DNA from: Branchiostoma floridae
Lineage: Eukaryota > Chordata > Leptocardii > Amphioxiformes > Branchiostomatidae
Length of the DNA stretch: 32,083 nucleotides
Reading direction: 5' to 3'
NCBI RefSeq assembly: GCF_000003815.2
Contig: NC_049983.1
Location: forward strand, 23,218,841-23,250,923
How positions within the stretch are numbered: the first letter of the stretch is position 1; each line of letters begins with the position of its first letter. Made by a program: the position numbers and the translations under genes. This document shows, piece after piece, positions 1-9,541 of the stretch. Below the pieces are notes generated by a model that was given only the letters and a program-made list of their open reading frames with translations, was not told the DNA's origin and did no database searches.

Positions 1-42
1 AGTGCGATAACAAGACAAGCCGGAAAGTCGCGACACTAACAC

Positions 43-576
43 ATGCATACACAGTACAACCAGGACACATGCATACCCAGTACAACCAGAACACATGCAT
101 ACACAGTACACCCAGAACACATGCATACACAGTACAACAAGAGTACATGCATACACAGTACAACCAGAACACATGCATACACAGTACAACCAGAACACAT
201 GCATACACAGTACAACCAGAACACATGCATACACAGTACAACCAGAACACATGCATACACAATACAACCAGAACACATGCATACACAGTACAACCAGAAC
301 ACATGCATACACAATACAACCAGAACACATGCATACACAGTACAACTAGGACACATGCATACACAGTACAACCAGAACACATGCATACACAGTACAACCA
401 GGACACATGCATACACAGTACAACCAGGACACATGCATACACAGTACAACCAGAACACATGCATACACAGCACAACCAGAACACATGCATACACAGTACA
501 ACCAGAACACATGCATACACACTACAACCAGAACACATGCATACACACTACAACCAGAACACATGCATACACAGTT
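43..576. repeat. 26-bp minisatellite, about 20 copies
   Basis: Tandem head-to-tail copies of a 26-bp unit, core ATGCATACACAGTACAACC followed by AGAACAC. Point variants recur at a few positions (AGAAC/AGGAC, CAGTAC/CAATAC, ACACAG/ACACAC). The unit length is not a multiple of three and lacks stops, so long ORFs exist in several frames on both strands. These are products of the repeat, not genes. Confidence 0.97.
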
Positions 577-1424
577 GACGGGAATCTCAAAAAGCCAATG
601 CATATCGATGTAGTAGGCCCCCTAGTTACAATATGATGATGAAAACACCAGTACCCGGAGCGTTTCAGTTTCACAGTGCTAAATTGTATTCGTTGGTCAC
701 TTCCGCGCGAATCTACAAAGTAATTAAAAAAAGATAACTTCTACTGCCACATTTCCTATGCCTGATATTCCATTGAGAAACATGACCATTCCATCCGAAA
801 AAAATTCATCAGGTTGGTAGATCATAGGACACAAGAGTTTTCTTTTACACAACCAGTTTTTTATCACCTGCTGGTGTTTCGATGTCTGTCAGACATCTTC
901 CTCGGAGCTTCTAACTGGAGTTCTGCTTCTCGCCGCTATATGTAGCCGATGTAGGTGGCGATTTTGCGGCGAGAGCACTATCGCAAACGTGGCTTGGCTT
1001 GTACCCTCCGGATCCTTCGTCCCGGTTCATTACTGGGGTGTACTTCCTTATCCAGACTGCCTCTTTAGGCATTCTCATTTACTTTCGGCAAGAAGAACAA
1101 CGTTTTGGGGGGTCCGTGTGTCTGTCTTCCTGTGTGCCTGAGCATAACGCGAGAAGTCGTGGATATTTGGTATGTTGAGTAGCATCACGACTCGCGAAAC
1201 CGTTATTTTGAGAAGCGAACATTCTGATGACTTTCAGTTATATCAAGGAGGTTAATGCTTTTCAACAGCACGTGCGGACTTCTAGCAAACGTTTTAAGGC
1301 CACGCTGTTGAAAACAAGAAAGCTTTTAAAAAAAGCTGGCCGGGGCGCATTTGGAAGGACTACCTCAAAATTTCATGTTGTGTTCCAGTAAAATGTGCAT
1401 CATTATTAAACTAGAAGTTTATAT
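577..1424. other. Noncoding stretch with one dispersed repeat
   Basis: No gene recognised. Bases 827-971 match, in inverted orientation, bases 20567-20709 (shared blocks include CCGCTATATGTAGCCGATG and the CTGTCAGACA region). This is therefore one copy of a dispersed, possibly transposable, sequence. A short related word (CCGCTATATGTA) also occurs near 18945. The rest is unremarkable mixed-composition DNA. Confidence 0.7.
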
Positions 1425-2273
1425 CTAAAATCTATGGGAAGTTGGCTGGAAACCTTTGTTCACTGGTATAATTGGATTTTCCGGCGTACTTTTGTGGGCG
1501 GAATTGTATCCCTTGTGTGCGCTGTGTGCCGGATATAAAAATCGTAAAAGAAACTCCGGTGCGAGACCACAGCCAAAGGCGGGAAGAGGTCCCGGATGTG
1601 CATTGTCGTTCATAATGTGTATACCAGTAGGTTCAACTGATAAGAAAACATTTTCTGCTTGTACTGGGACAACCTCAAAATTGCATGTTGTGTTCCAGTT
1701 AAGTTGTTGCAAGAATGAAACTAGATTGCTGTTTGAACTGTGCATGCTTAAAGTAGAAGTGCCATGGCTATCTGGCAATGCTGTTATGGGACTTCTGGCA
1801 TGTGAGTCATAAACAAAATACTTGTTATCAGCGTGCAACAATGCTACTGTTGAACCAGTTATTCCATGTGCTGTTATGAAAAGACAAGTGTTGGATTCAG
1901 CAAATGCTGCTTCTAGGGCTTTCTTTAAGGTGTAATAAGGATAGACTGCTTCTGTGGCAAATATGTCTCCAGTGTAAGACTCTTTTATTGATACACGTAC
2001 AGTATTGTTGTAAAGTTGCAAATAGTCTGGAATATCATCAACGGAGAGGAACTCCACACCAGATCTTAGTGATGGTTTTATGTAGGTGTATAGTGCATCT
2101 CCTTGAAAAAGTACACCATCAAGGTCTGTACTTGTCCAGGTAATTGCTTGTCTGCAAGTACTGTGGTTAACAACTGCCATTAAAGCATTTGCAGTGCATT
2201 GTTTGCCTCTATTATCTCCACTGAAAATGATGTCACCTTGGTGGTATTTTCCCGATAAAATAGATTCACACAT
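1425..2273 (-). CDS. C76-like (herpesvirus tegument protease-like) cysteine peptidase domain protein
   Basis: Intact single-exon ORF of 282 residues starting MCESILSGKYHQGD. Near the N-terminus is a Gly-Lys-Gln-Cys motif (candidate nucleophile Cys26) followed by TANALMAVV. A W-T-S-T-D-L-D...GDALY block follows at about 46-62, and FVYDSHAR at 153-160 supplies candidate Asp156 and His158. Cys with Asp-x-His is the catalytic layout of the herpesvirus large-tegument-protein deubiquitinase family (MEROPS C76). From memory, related domains also occur in animal genomes inside large transposable elements, sometimes beside PIF1-type helicases. No helicase or other transposon domain is visible here, so this is either a fragment of such an element or a stand-alone captured domain. 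The last 60 residues are low in recognisable motifs. Substrate (ubiquitin or a ubiquitin-like protein) is inferred. The start has A at -3. A 42-bp minisatellite lies directly upstream. Confidence 0.6.
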   Translation of the reverse strand: MCESILSGKYHQGDIIFSGDNRGKQCTANALMAVVNHSTCRQAITWTSTDLDGVLFQGDALYTYIKPSLRSGVEFLSVDDIPDYLQLYNNTVRVSIKESYTGDIFATEAVYPYYTLKKALEAAFAESNTCLFITAHGITGSTVALLHADNKYFVYDSHARSPITALPDSHGTSTLSMHSSNSNLVSFLQQLNWNTTCNFEVVPVQAENVFLSVEPTGIHIMNDNAHPGPLPAFGCGLAPEFLLRFLYPAHSAHKGYNSAHKSTPENPIIPVNKGFQPTSHRF

Positions 2274-2308
2274 TGTTCACAATATATGTGTTCTTTGCTT
2301 GACTTTAT

Positions 2309-2632
2309 TTGCACAATGCACAGTGCTCAGTGGCACGATTGAGTCTGGTGTGTGCAAAATGCACAGTGCTCAATGGCACGATTGGTCTGGTGTGTGCAAA
2401 ATGCACAGTGCTCAATGGCACGATTGGTCTGGTGTGTGCAAAATGCACAGTGCTCAATGGCACGATAGGTCTGGTGTGTGCAAAATGCACAGTGCTCAAT
2501 GGCACGATAGGTCTGGTGTGTGCAAAATGCACAGTGCTCAGTGGCACAATTGGTCTGGTGTGTGCAAAATGCAGTGCTCAGTGGCACGATTGAGTCTGGT
2601 ATGTGCAAAATGCACAGTGATCAATGATCTGT
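2309..2632. repeat. 42-bp minisatellite, about 7-8 copies
   Basis: Tandem unit of 42 bp with core TGTGCAAAATGCACAGTGCT and a following CAATGGCACGATTGGTCTGG. The first and last units are diverged, and one copy lacks two bases (near 2570). Each full unit holds a perfect inverted repeat TGTGCA-AAA-TGCACA. The unit is 14 codons long, so frames stay open and spurious ORFs appear on both strands. It ends about 35 bp from the start codon of the minus-strand peptidase ORF. Confidence 0.95.
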
Positions 2633-2719
2633 TAATAGGTCTCAAGGTCTAATTTGGTTGGATCAAGGACTCTCTTTCAAACCTCTTTGGTTGGATGCAA
2701 AATGTAATGCGTAGATTTC

Positions 2720-2872
2720 NNNNNNNNNNNNNNNNNNNNNNNNNNNNNNNNNNNNNNNNNNNNNNNNNNNNNNNNNNNNNNNNNNNNNNNNNNNNNNNNN
2801 NNNNNNNNNNNNNNNNNNNNNNNNNNNNNNNNNNNNNNNNNNNNNNNNNNNNNNNNNNNNNNNNNNNNNNNN
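2720..2872. other. Assembly gap (153 N)
   Basis: Run of N. The odd size suggests an estimated gap length. A short direct repeat TTTGGTTGGAT occurs twice just left of it (about 2653 and 2687), so repeat content inside the gap is plausible. Confidence 0.99.
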
Positions 2873-2952
2873 CAAAAGTTCAGGTGTGACATCTTGCCAA
2901 CTGCTTTGCTGATTGTTTAACAGTTAGCTACAATCCGTTGTTTTCTACTATT

Positions 2953-3470
2953 CTTTGGAAATGTATGTTTTAATGTATTAGAATCCGATCCATCTTTTCA
3001 ACTTGTACGATATTTTTACAATCAAAAATGCCCTGCATAATGCCTCGCATCGGCTCAAGCACAGTGCACCATTAAACTATCTAAATTCTCGTCAATCCCC
3101 ACACACTGGTTTTACTAAAAAAACTATATACCGTTCCTTGGAAATATGTTTCAATGTGTCCGAATTCATGATCACTATCTTTTCAAATTGTACGTTACTC
3201 TTACGATCGAAAATGTCCTGCAGGACCTCCTGCAGCTGCATATATAGACGCACGCCCCCCTCCCACCCGCACGTAAACTGTTCCAATCGTTGCACAATAA
3301 ACTTGACTGTATACCCTCCACAAAATCTTTCGTCAAATGTCGTGCTCATTTTACTCACATGACACTACGCCTTAGAATGTAATGTTATATTTTAATACAT
3401 CCGAATTCCAGAAAGATAACTTTACAAACTGTACCAATTTCTGTACGATAAAAATCTCACCTCCTCCGCA
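2953..3470. repeat. Three diverged tandem copies of a roughly 180-235-bp sequence
   Basis: Related blocks begin near 2953, 3137 and 3373. Each runs from a TGGAAATRT-like or TAGAATGTAA-like start through a CCGAATTC or CCGATCC word, then a CTTTTCAAxTTGTACG-like word and ATCAAAAATG / ATCGAAAATG / ATAAAAATCT. They look like old tandem duplications. The second copy also contains a palindromic CCTGCAGGACCTCCTGCAG run and a CATATATAG word. No coding potential was recognised. Confidence 0.6.
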
Positions 3471-3480
3471 CCGTCAACGC

Positions 3481-3705
3481 CCGTGAGGGTATTTACCGGA
3501 ATAACCCGAAATGACCCGGAATAACCCGGAATAACCGTAATATTTCTTGTTCCCATGGCCATATATACATTATTTTATGCCAAAATATTGCATTCTGCGA
3601 TCTTAACTTATCAAAGCACACTGTATTTCGGTAGCTTTCATCCTTTATTAAGGTTATTCCGGGTTATTCCGGGTTATTCCGGGTTATTCCGCTAAATACC
3701 CGGAC
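3481..3705. mobile_element. 225-bp MITE with subterminal CCGGAATAACC repeats and 10-bp target duplication
   Basis: The ends are inverted: GGGTATTTACCGG on the left against CCGCTAAATACCC on the right. Both arms continue into serial GGAATAACCC units (left) and GGGTTATTCC units (right), leaving an AT-rich centre. The direct repeat CCGTCAACGC flanks the element at 3471-3480 and 3706-3715, as expected for a target-site duplication. A 9-10 bp duplication with TIRs fits Mutator-like elements; that class assignment is inference. Confidence 0.8.
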
Positions 3706-3878
3706 CCGTCAACGCTATCGCAAAATGAACCGTGCGATTTAACGACAACTCCTCAAATGTTACATGACCAGTGTTTTACTGCAAATCAAGAAACATTTTC
3801 CTTTCCTAGACTTTGCTAATGAGCGCTGCAATGTTTTCTGTACGAGTAGAGGTCATGGATAAACAGTATTCTTACAAC

Positions 3879-3992
3879 GTTTATTTGAAGGGCTAAGAAG
3901 GGCTGAGAATTGTCGTAAAAACGCACGGTACATTGCGTTTATTTGAAGGGCTGAGAAGGGCTGAGAATTGTCGTAAAAACGCACGGTACATT
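3879..3992. repeat. 57-bp tandem duplication
   Basis: Two adjacent copies (3879-3935 and 3936-3992), nearly identical, with unit CGTTTATTTGAAGGGCTGAG onward to CACGGTACATT. Inside each copy the word AAGGGCTGAG or AAGGGCTAAG is itself doubled. A recent local duplication. Confidence 0.9.
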
Positions 3993-4206
3993 TTGCGACC
4001 ATAGCAGACCCATCCAAGGACGAACCATTAAACCGGGGACAAAGCCGGGCGCCTGCGGCGCCCCGGCAAAAAAACCTGTATGATGATAGAGGATTGCAGG
4101 TTTAGTGACTATTGCCAGGCGACGCTTTTGTCCCATGACAATATAGGATTTATCTTATTTGACGACTCTTTGAAGTACTAGTAAGGAATGCCAGGCGACG
4201 CTATTG

Positions 4207-4363
4207 ATCCATGGATAAAAGTTCGCGGAGATTTAATTTCGCGGAAGCGGGAAAATGGACTTTTCGCGGTGGATTCCATTTCCCGGTAGCACCAAGCACT
4301 GAAGGCTCTTATTGTTACGGAAAAATGTTCGCGGTGGTTTGAAATTCGGGGTGAAGCGGCCAC
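4207..4363. mobile_element. Partial TTCGCGG-rich element
   Basis: Contains repeated TTCGCGG words with spacing and order like the complete element at 24724-24906 (GGAGATTTAATTTCGCGG, GGGAAAATGG, GTTCGCGGTG, GTGAAGCGGCCAC). The right inverted end is missing: the copy stops at a G homopolymer. A second dispersed repeat, TAGTAAGGAATGCCAGGCGA and flanks (about 4147-4216), matches 20166-20233. Confidence 0.65.
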
Positions 4364-4384
4364 GGGGGGGGGGGGGGGGGGGGG
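4364..4384. repeat. G21 homopolymer
   Basis: Twenty-one uninterrupted G residues at the junction between the truncated TTCGCGG element and the truncated Y-family copy. G-quadruplex forming potential is expected. The length may be inaccurate in the assembly. Confidence 0.95.
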
Positions 4385-4385
4385 T

Positions 4386-5168
4386 GTCGCTTACAAAAAG
4401 TCTTCGCACCGTCGGCGTTATGTATTGCCTCCCCAATTCAAAATTTTGTCCACAATCTACTAAATTTTCCCTTCTTTAAGGTCCCAGAACATGCTGCACA
4501 GGTGAGATGTGGTCATGACACCGTATCTAATCGTCGCACACGAAGCAGTAAAATTTTCCCCAGGCTAGGGCGACGCAGATAACTAATTGCGCACGGGTCC
4601 TCTTGCTTGAGAAGATCCATGACCCCATGATCGTAAGTCATGCCACGTCAAGTCAAGTCATTCGCCCGGCTCGGTTTAACAGTCACTGTGCGCGACTGAC
4701 CAGGTGACAGCTGGACACGATACAATGACCACTCTTTGAAATTGTTTAAATTCATCCTGTGTCACTCTTATCTTTTAATCATGTTTTTTTTTTAATCACG
4801 CGCGTCGACAAAGTCGCGCCGCAGGCTATCGTGACGCGAGCCGTGCTGTGACGCGCCGCATTGTGGCACCTCCTGAGATACCTCACTGCGGCGCACCGCA
4901 GCGCGTCATTTCCATTCTTACATGGGCAAAACAAGCGTCCTACGACACATAACGCGCGTCGAACATCGTAGGACGTTTTTAGGACAAGTCATTTTGCCGC
5001 GTGTAAACCGGCCCTTGATTAGACAGACTGTCGCTTAAGTGAGTAATTATCACTTAGTAACGCTTTCCGAGAACTCGTGCACACGATAATTTTTGCACAT
5101 GTTATCGGCGACAGGTGGGTAGTGATACCCCCAAACTGATATGGTATCTCTAATTGAGTAATGAGAAC
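4386..5168. mobile_element. Y-family repeat, diverged outlying copy
   Basis: Matches the three Y copies further right. It starts at GTCGCTTACAAAAAG and includes the CpG-rich core (GACAAAGTCGCGCCGCAGGC, the GTGGCACCTCC box and the GCGGCGCACCGCAG hairpin). It ends with the shared tail around CTTAGTAACGCTTTCCGAG to AATGAGAAC. The left part present in other copies is absent, cut at the G-run. Noncoding; probably a nonautonomous DNA-transposon derivative. Confidence 0.75.
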
Positions 5169-5571
5169 AAATATTAAGTGTCTCTTTACTCAATTTGAGA
5201 TGAAAGGTTGTGTATTTCCGACAGGATCGGGTAAGAAAGTTTCGGCATTCGAGCGAGTGTCGGACGTGATTGTTTGTCCTGTCGATGCAATCAGCCGTTT
5301 ACTGGAGGAAAGCGCCTCTTGCGGATAGTATATAATTGCAGTTATAGATGTCATAAAAATCGATTTACCGGTCGGCTTTTGGGGACATTTTTTATTGATT
5401 ACTGAATAAGTGGTCTTGCAATAAAAAGTCACACACATCGATCGAATCGAAATCACAGCAATAACTTAATCTGCGCTATTTTGTCGGGTGTGCGTCCTCA
5501 ATCGTCCTTCACCTTAAATCTGACCAGGTGCATTCTGGGCTAGCTGTAGCCTCATGTCATCCGTGAAATCA
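5169..5571. other. Unannotated spacer
   Basis: No homology noticed to other parts of the window. A minus-strand ORF of 88 codons spans 5190-5456, but I recognise no motif in it and see no convincing splice context, so it is not called as a gene. Confidence 0.5.
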
Positions 5572-6717
5572 AGTCAGTGAGTCTTCAAGAACGAGAAAAA
5601 AGATCAGAAATCATTTAGCTAACAAAGTGTCCATGCTAGAAATGTCGACGTTCCTTCTTTTTTCAGTACAAGCTGTTTACTGGTGTGCAGCATGCAATTT
5701 TGTCTGCTTTTGTAATTTTTTTTGGCAATTATCGGCCCATCCCACGAGTAGCTGCGTCAATGTGTAAGGAGTGGGGAATGCCAGTAAAGGAGTGGGGGAT
5801 GCCAATCTGTAAGGAGTGGAGGATGTCGCTTATAAAAAGTTTTCGCACCATCGGCGTTATGTATTGCCTCCCCAATTTTTTCCACAGTCGACTAAATTTT
5901 CCCTTCTTGAAGGTCCCAGAACATTCTGCACAGGTGAGATGTGGTCATGACACCGTATCTAACCGTCGGGCATGCGCACGAAGCAGTAACATTTTCCCCA
6001 GCTAGGCTAGGGCGACGCCAGATATTTAATTGCGCACAGGTCATCTTGCTTTAGAAGATCCTTGACCTCATGATCATAAGCTTTGCCACTTAAGATTCGC
6101 CCCGCGCGGTTTCACAGTGCGCGACTGACCAGGTGACAACTTGACATGGTGCAATGGCCACTCTTTGAAATTGTTTGAATTCATCCTGTATCACTCTTAT
6201 TTTTCAATCATATTTTTTAAGCACGCGCGCCGACAAAGTCGCGCCGCGGGCTAGCGTGACGCGAGCCGTGCTGTAGCGCGCCGCATTGTGGCACCTCCGA
6301 AGATACCTCACTGCGGCGCACCGCAGTGCGTCATTTCCAGTTTTACATGGGCAACAAAAACGTCCTAGGACACACGTTGTGCATCGAACGTCGTAGGACA
6401 TTTTTAGGTTAAGTCAATTTTTTGCCGCGTGTAAACCGGCCCTTGATTAGACAGACTGTCGCTTAAGTGAGTAATTATCACTTAGTAACGCTTTCCGAGA
6501 ACTCGTGCACACGATAATTTTTGCACATGTTATCGGCGAAAGGTGGGTAGTGATACCCCACACCTTATATGGCATCTCTAATGGTGTAATGAGAACACCG
6601 CGTGACTCGAACACCAACAAATTTGTCTAAGGGCATATCTTGCCAATCAAAAACAACTTCCCTTTGGCGTTCCCACGCGCACAGTCTCAGATACAAACAC
6701 ACAAACTCACGAACACA
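5572..6717. mobile_element. Repeat array unit Y1
   Basis: First Y block of the Y-X-Y-X-Y array. Homology to Y3 begins at a CAGTGAGTCTTCAAGAACGA-like word. Shared landmarks include ATGCTAGAAATGTCGACGTT, TTATGTATTGCCTCCCCAA, GGTGAGATGTGGTCATGAC, ACAAAGTCGCGCCGCGG, and CGTCCTAGGAC with its inverted partner GTCGTAGGAC. It ends in CA-rich DNA, where a 1.6-kb insertion separates it from X1. It holds a local duplication of GGAGTGGGGAATGCC-like words near 5770-5820. Short ORFs conserved between copies look like by-products of shared ancestry. Confidence 0.85.
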
Positions 6718-8326
6718 TGTAAGCAGGCCCCTAGCCTGCTTGATGTAATGATAGCTGTCTCCCAAAGTATTTACTTACTTTGGCCCCCGTTTTCCTATGT
6801 ATTTCCTTACTTCGGCCCATCCCTTTACACCAGATTGTGGGCGAGGGTGTTATCTCAAATGACCGATTAGCGATATCTGATAAGCCAACACGCAGATGAC
6901 AAGAGCCGGGCCGACGTACGTCTTCTAAAACGATCCTTTGACAGATAAAGACTCTGCTGGGTTTGAGAACCCGCGGAAGGAAAGCCAGTTCATTTGAACT
7001 TCTTCACTGCCACCATTCCCAGGCTGTGGCTCTAGTCTGATGCTCGGTAGTTCTAGAAATGATAATTAGTTATGGTACGTTAACAGGTCGTTGACTGCAC
7101 AAACCCGAGGGTAGGAAGTTAACATCTCCATTGAAGACAGAATGGGGGCATACAGCACAGGTACCTAAGATAGCCTAAGACTTAGGACAGACATATGTTA
7201 AAAGTTGCCCATTCTTAGAGTTGTTGATGAAATCTAGAGAGAAATGTAATATCTTGTGTTATAAGTACAGTAATCACTGAATGTGTGCTATACTTTCCTA
7301 CCGAATGTTATCTTTTGACAAGTAAGGATACCAGTTGTAACCTAGAAGACTTCCTCCGGTGGTCTCCAGTGATTGACAGGGAAAGCTGGACAAACCTAGT
7401 CCTGGGCAACAGTGACCTCAACCAAAGCAGGGGGTCACATCCAATTAAGAGATAGATACTTGAGACACCCGACGTCACCATAGTCTACTCAGAAGCCACG
7501 ATCTAGCAAAATAGACTTTGAAACATCAGTAAAGAACCCAGTGTTAGATCGGAACGATGTGATAGACTGACATGTGCGAGACAATTATTTTATGTACTTA
7601 TTCTTTTCTTGTATGACTAATTTTACTGAGTGAAAAGTCTTGTATTCCTACCAGGTATGGCAGCAAGCATTAGCTACCCTTTGTAAACCCTCCCTACTTT
7701 GGTATGGACGGGTCCTAGGTGATCGATGTATGACATGACTGTTGAGTGTTAAAAATTGATCCGGGTTTCACGATTACAGTATTGCAGGGGGTAACAGGGT
7801 GTGTAGTGACCTGGTCAGTGAGTTCGTGAACCAGACCTCTGACCTGACGGTATCAGCACTTTAATGAACATAAATGGGAAATGGGGGTTTTTGACACTAT
7901 TTCGCAGCAAAATGTCAGTCAAGTTGTAACTGGAAAAGATCCGTTTCTGATGAACTGTCACTTCTGCTCTGCATATTTCTAACCAACCAAAATCGGGGAA
8001 TTCACATTTGTTATTCAGATTTGGCCAGGGGGAGGATCCTAAAAGTCAAGGAAATAAAAGCTGAAACTTAGGAAATTTCTTCAGTCAGGAGGCGGGAAGC
8101 CTGACTCCGGGACCACTCTCAGACAGCCGAGCAGAAGTGAGCAGTAGCAGAGACTTTAGACCGGACACTTTGCTATAGTTTGAGAGTAGTGCTGCCGCTA
8201 CCTGGAACCCATTGTGAGACTTTACAGGAATGGAATAAAGACTTTGAATTGGACATTTCCTTGCCATTTGCCTTCCTTCGGTGCACGACAACCGGTGGCC
8301 AGCTTCGTCTGCAACCATCGTTTACA
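6718..8326 (+). mobile_element. Solo-LTR-like insertion at the Y1/X1 junction
   Basis: The other Y/X junction (about 10668) is continuous CA-rich DNA, while here 1609 bp interrupt the same position, so this is an insertion. It begins TGTAAGCAGG and ends GTTTACA (TG...CA ends). CACA flanks both sides (6714-6717 and 8327-8330), though the low-complexity site makes the duplication weak evidence. An AATAAAG polyadenylation-type signal lies near the right end (about 8235), as in LTRs. The left end holds an inverted repeat AAGCAGGC/GCCTGCTT. No coding domains were seen. Solo LTR on the plus strand is the best explanation; another element class is possible. Confidence 0.55.
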
Positions 8327-8330
8327 CACA

Positions 8331-9541
8331 AACACACACACACATTCATACACACATACACACACACACATTCATACACACATACATCAACTCACACACA
8401 CACTCATGCAAACACACACTCGTATACTCAAACACAATAACACATACACGCGTAAACACAAACACGTATGTGCATATATGTCTACACACTCAGACACAGA
8501 CACACACAAAGACACACACACGCAAATACAGAAACACTGACGAACAAACTCATTCTAGTCATTTTCTTTTTAGAAGAAAAAAACAACGTATGTGGGCATA
8601 ATGTGGCCGTCACGTGGGAATACGGCGTCAGTTAAAACTTCAAAGACGCCTTTCCGAGGAAAAAAATTCTGGAATTTTCAGGTGACACATCAAATCATAC
8701 CTGATCTTCTCAGAGAATTATATATAAATATTGATTACGAAAAGGATGATAAACAAGCTTTCAAATTTTGCAAGATACAACGGAGATGATTGTCCGACCC
8801 CAACTTAGGTCCTGATCGCATCCTTCGTAAAATAGTGGTACAATGACCATTGCAATCTGAGCACTTTTGCGGGTAACCGCGCATGTGACGTACAGACCCT
8901 TATATCCCTGTGGGCGGCGGGTTCTGTCACAGCCGGCTTGCAAATCGCACAGCATTAAATTCGGAACGACGGCCTACGACGATGTGACCGCGCCCTAAGC
9001 TTGACCTCGGAACTCACCTGTAGAGGACCCCGGCTTTCTCCCGTCAGCAGAACTAAACTTCTGAAGTGAACAAAGTTTGATAAAAAAAAGTGTCCAGATT
9101 GGGCAGAACTATTTCTAGGCGTTTAGGTAGGGACTATAATGGCGTAGATTGTGTACACGTATTAAAGCTTGACATGCTAAATGTCCAGTTCTCTTATCAG
9201 ATCCCTCGCGCACTGCTCAACGTTGTCAGAGCAAAATCAGGAAAATGCACTCTAATCTCGGACTAGAATGCGCCAAATGTTTCATGCTCTATGCACGGGC
9301 TCAATGGTGACCCGATGATCGTGCGCCGACTGCCTCGATGAAGGACCGACACGGTGCCGAATGCCATGACGGCGTGATGTTTTACACGACCCAACACGAC
9401 GCCCACCCCGTCTCGGTGAAAATGCTGACACGGCCCCACGTGTCTGGCAGTCCTTGCTGGTGAGTTTCTGGTGTCTTGCAGGTGACGCGCCAGACACGGC
9501 CTCGGTGTCGCGCCAGACACGGCCTCGGTGACGCGCCGCAA
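8331..9541. repeat. Repeat array unit X1
   Basis: Nearly identical to X2 (10669-11858). It opens with CA-rich low-complexity DNA (about 8331-8545), followed by unique-looking sequence and a GC-rich end. That end contains 23-bp tandem copies around ACACGGCCTCGGTG (two here, three in X2). X1 carries an extra CA-rich duplication of about 26 bp relative to X2. ORFs on both strands are short and of biased composition; none is convincing as a gene. Confidence 0.9.

Noticed and set aside
36-636. Several long ORFs on both strands in the first 600 bp
   Set aside because: All arise from the stop-free 26-bp minisatellite; the peptides are a repeating low-complexity pattern in every frame.
2194-2652. 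ORFs on both strands across the 42-bp repeat
   Set aside because: The unit length is divisible by three and lacks stops; the peptides are direct repeats with no domain.
5685-6005. ORF shared by Y copies (KSFRTIGVMYCLP region)
   Set aside because: It is retained in several copies but with different starts, frameshifts and no recognisable domain; explained by copy identity.
8180-8601. Thr-His-rich ORFs
   Set aside because: Translation of CA-rich simple sequence, duplicated at 10554-10952 as part of the X block.
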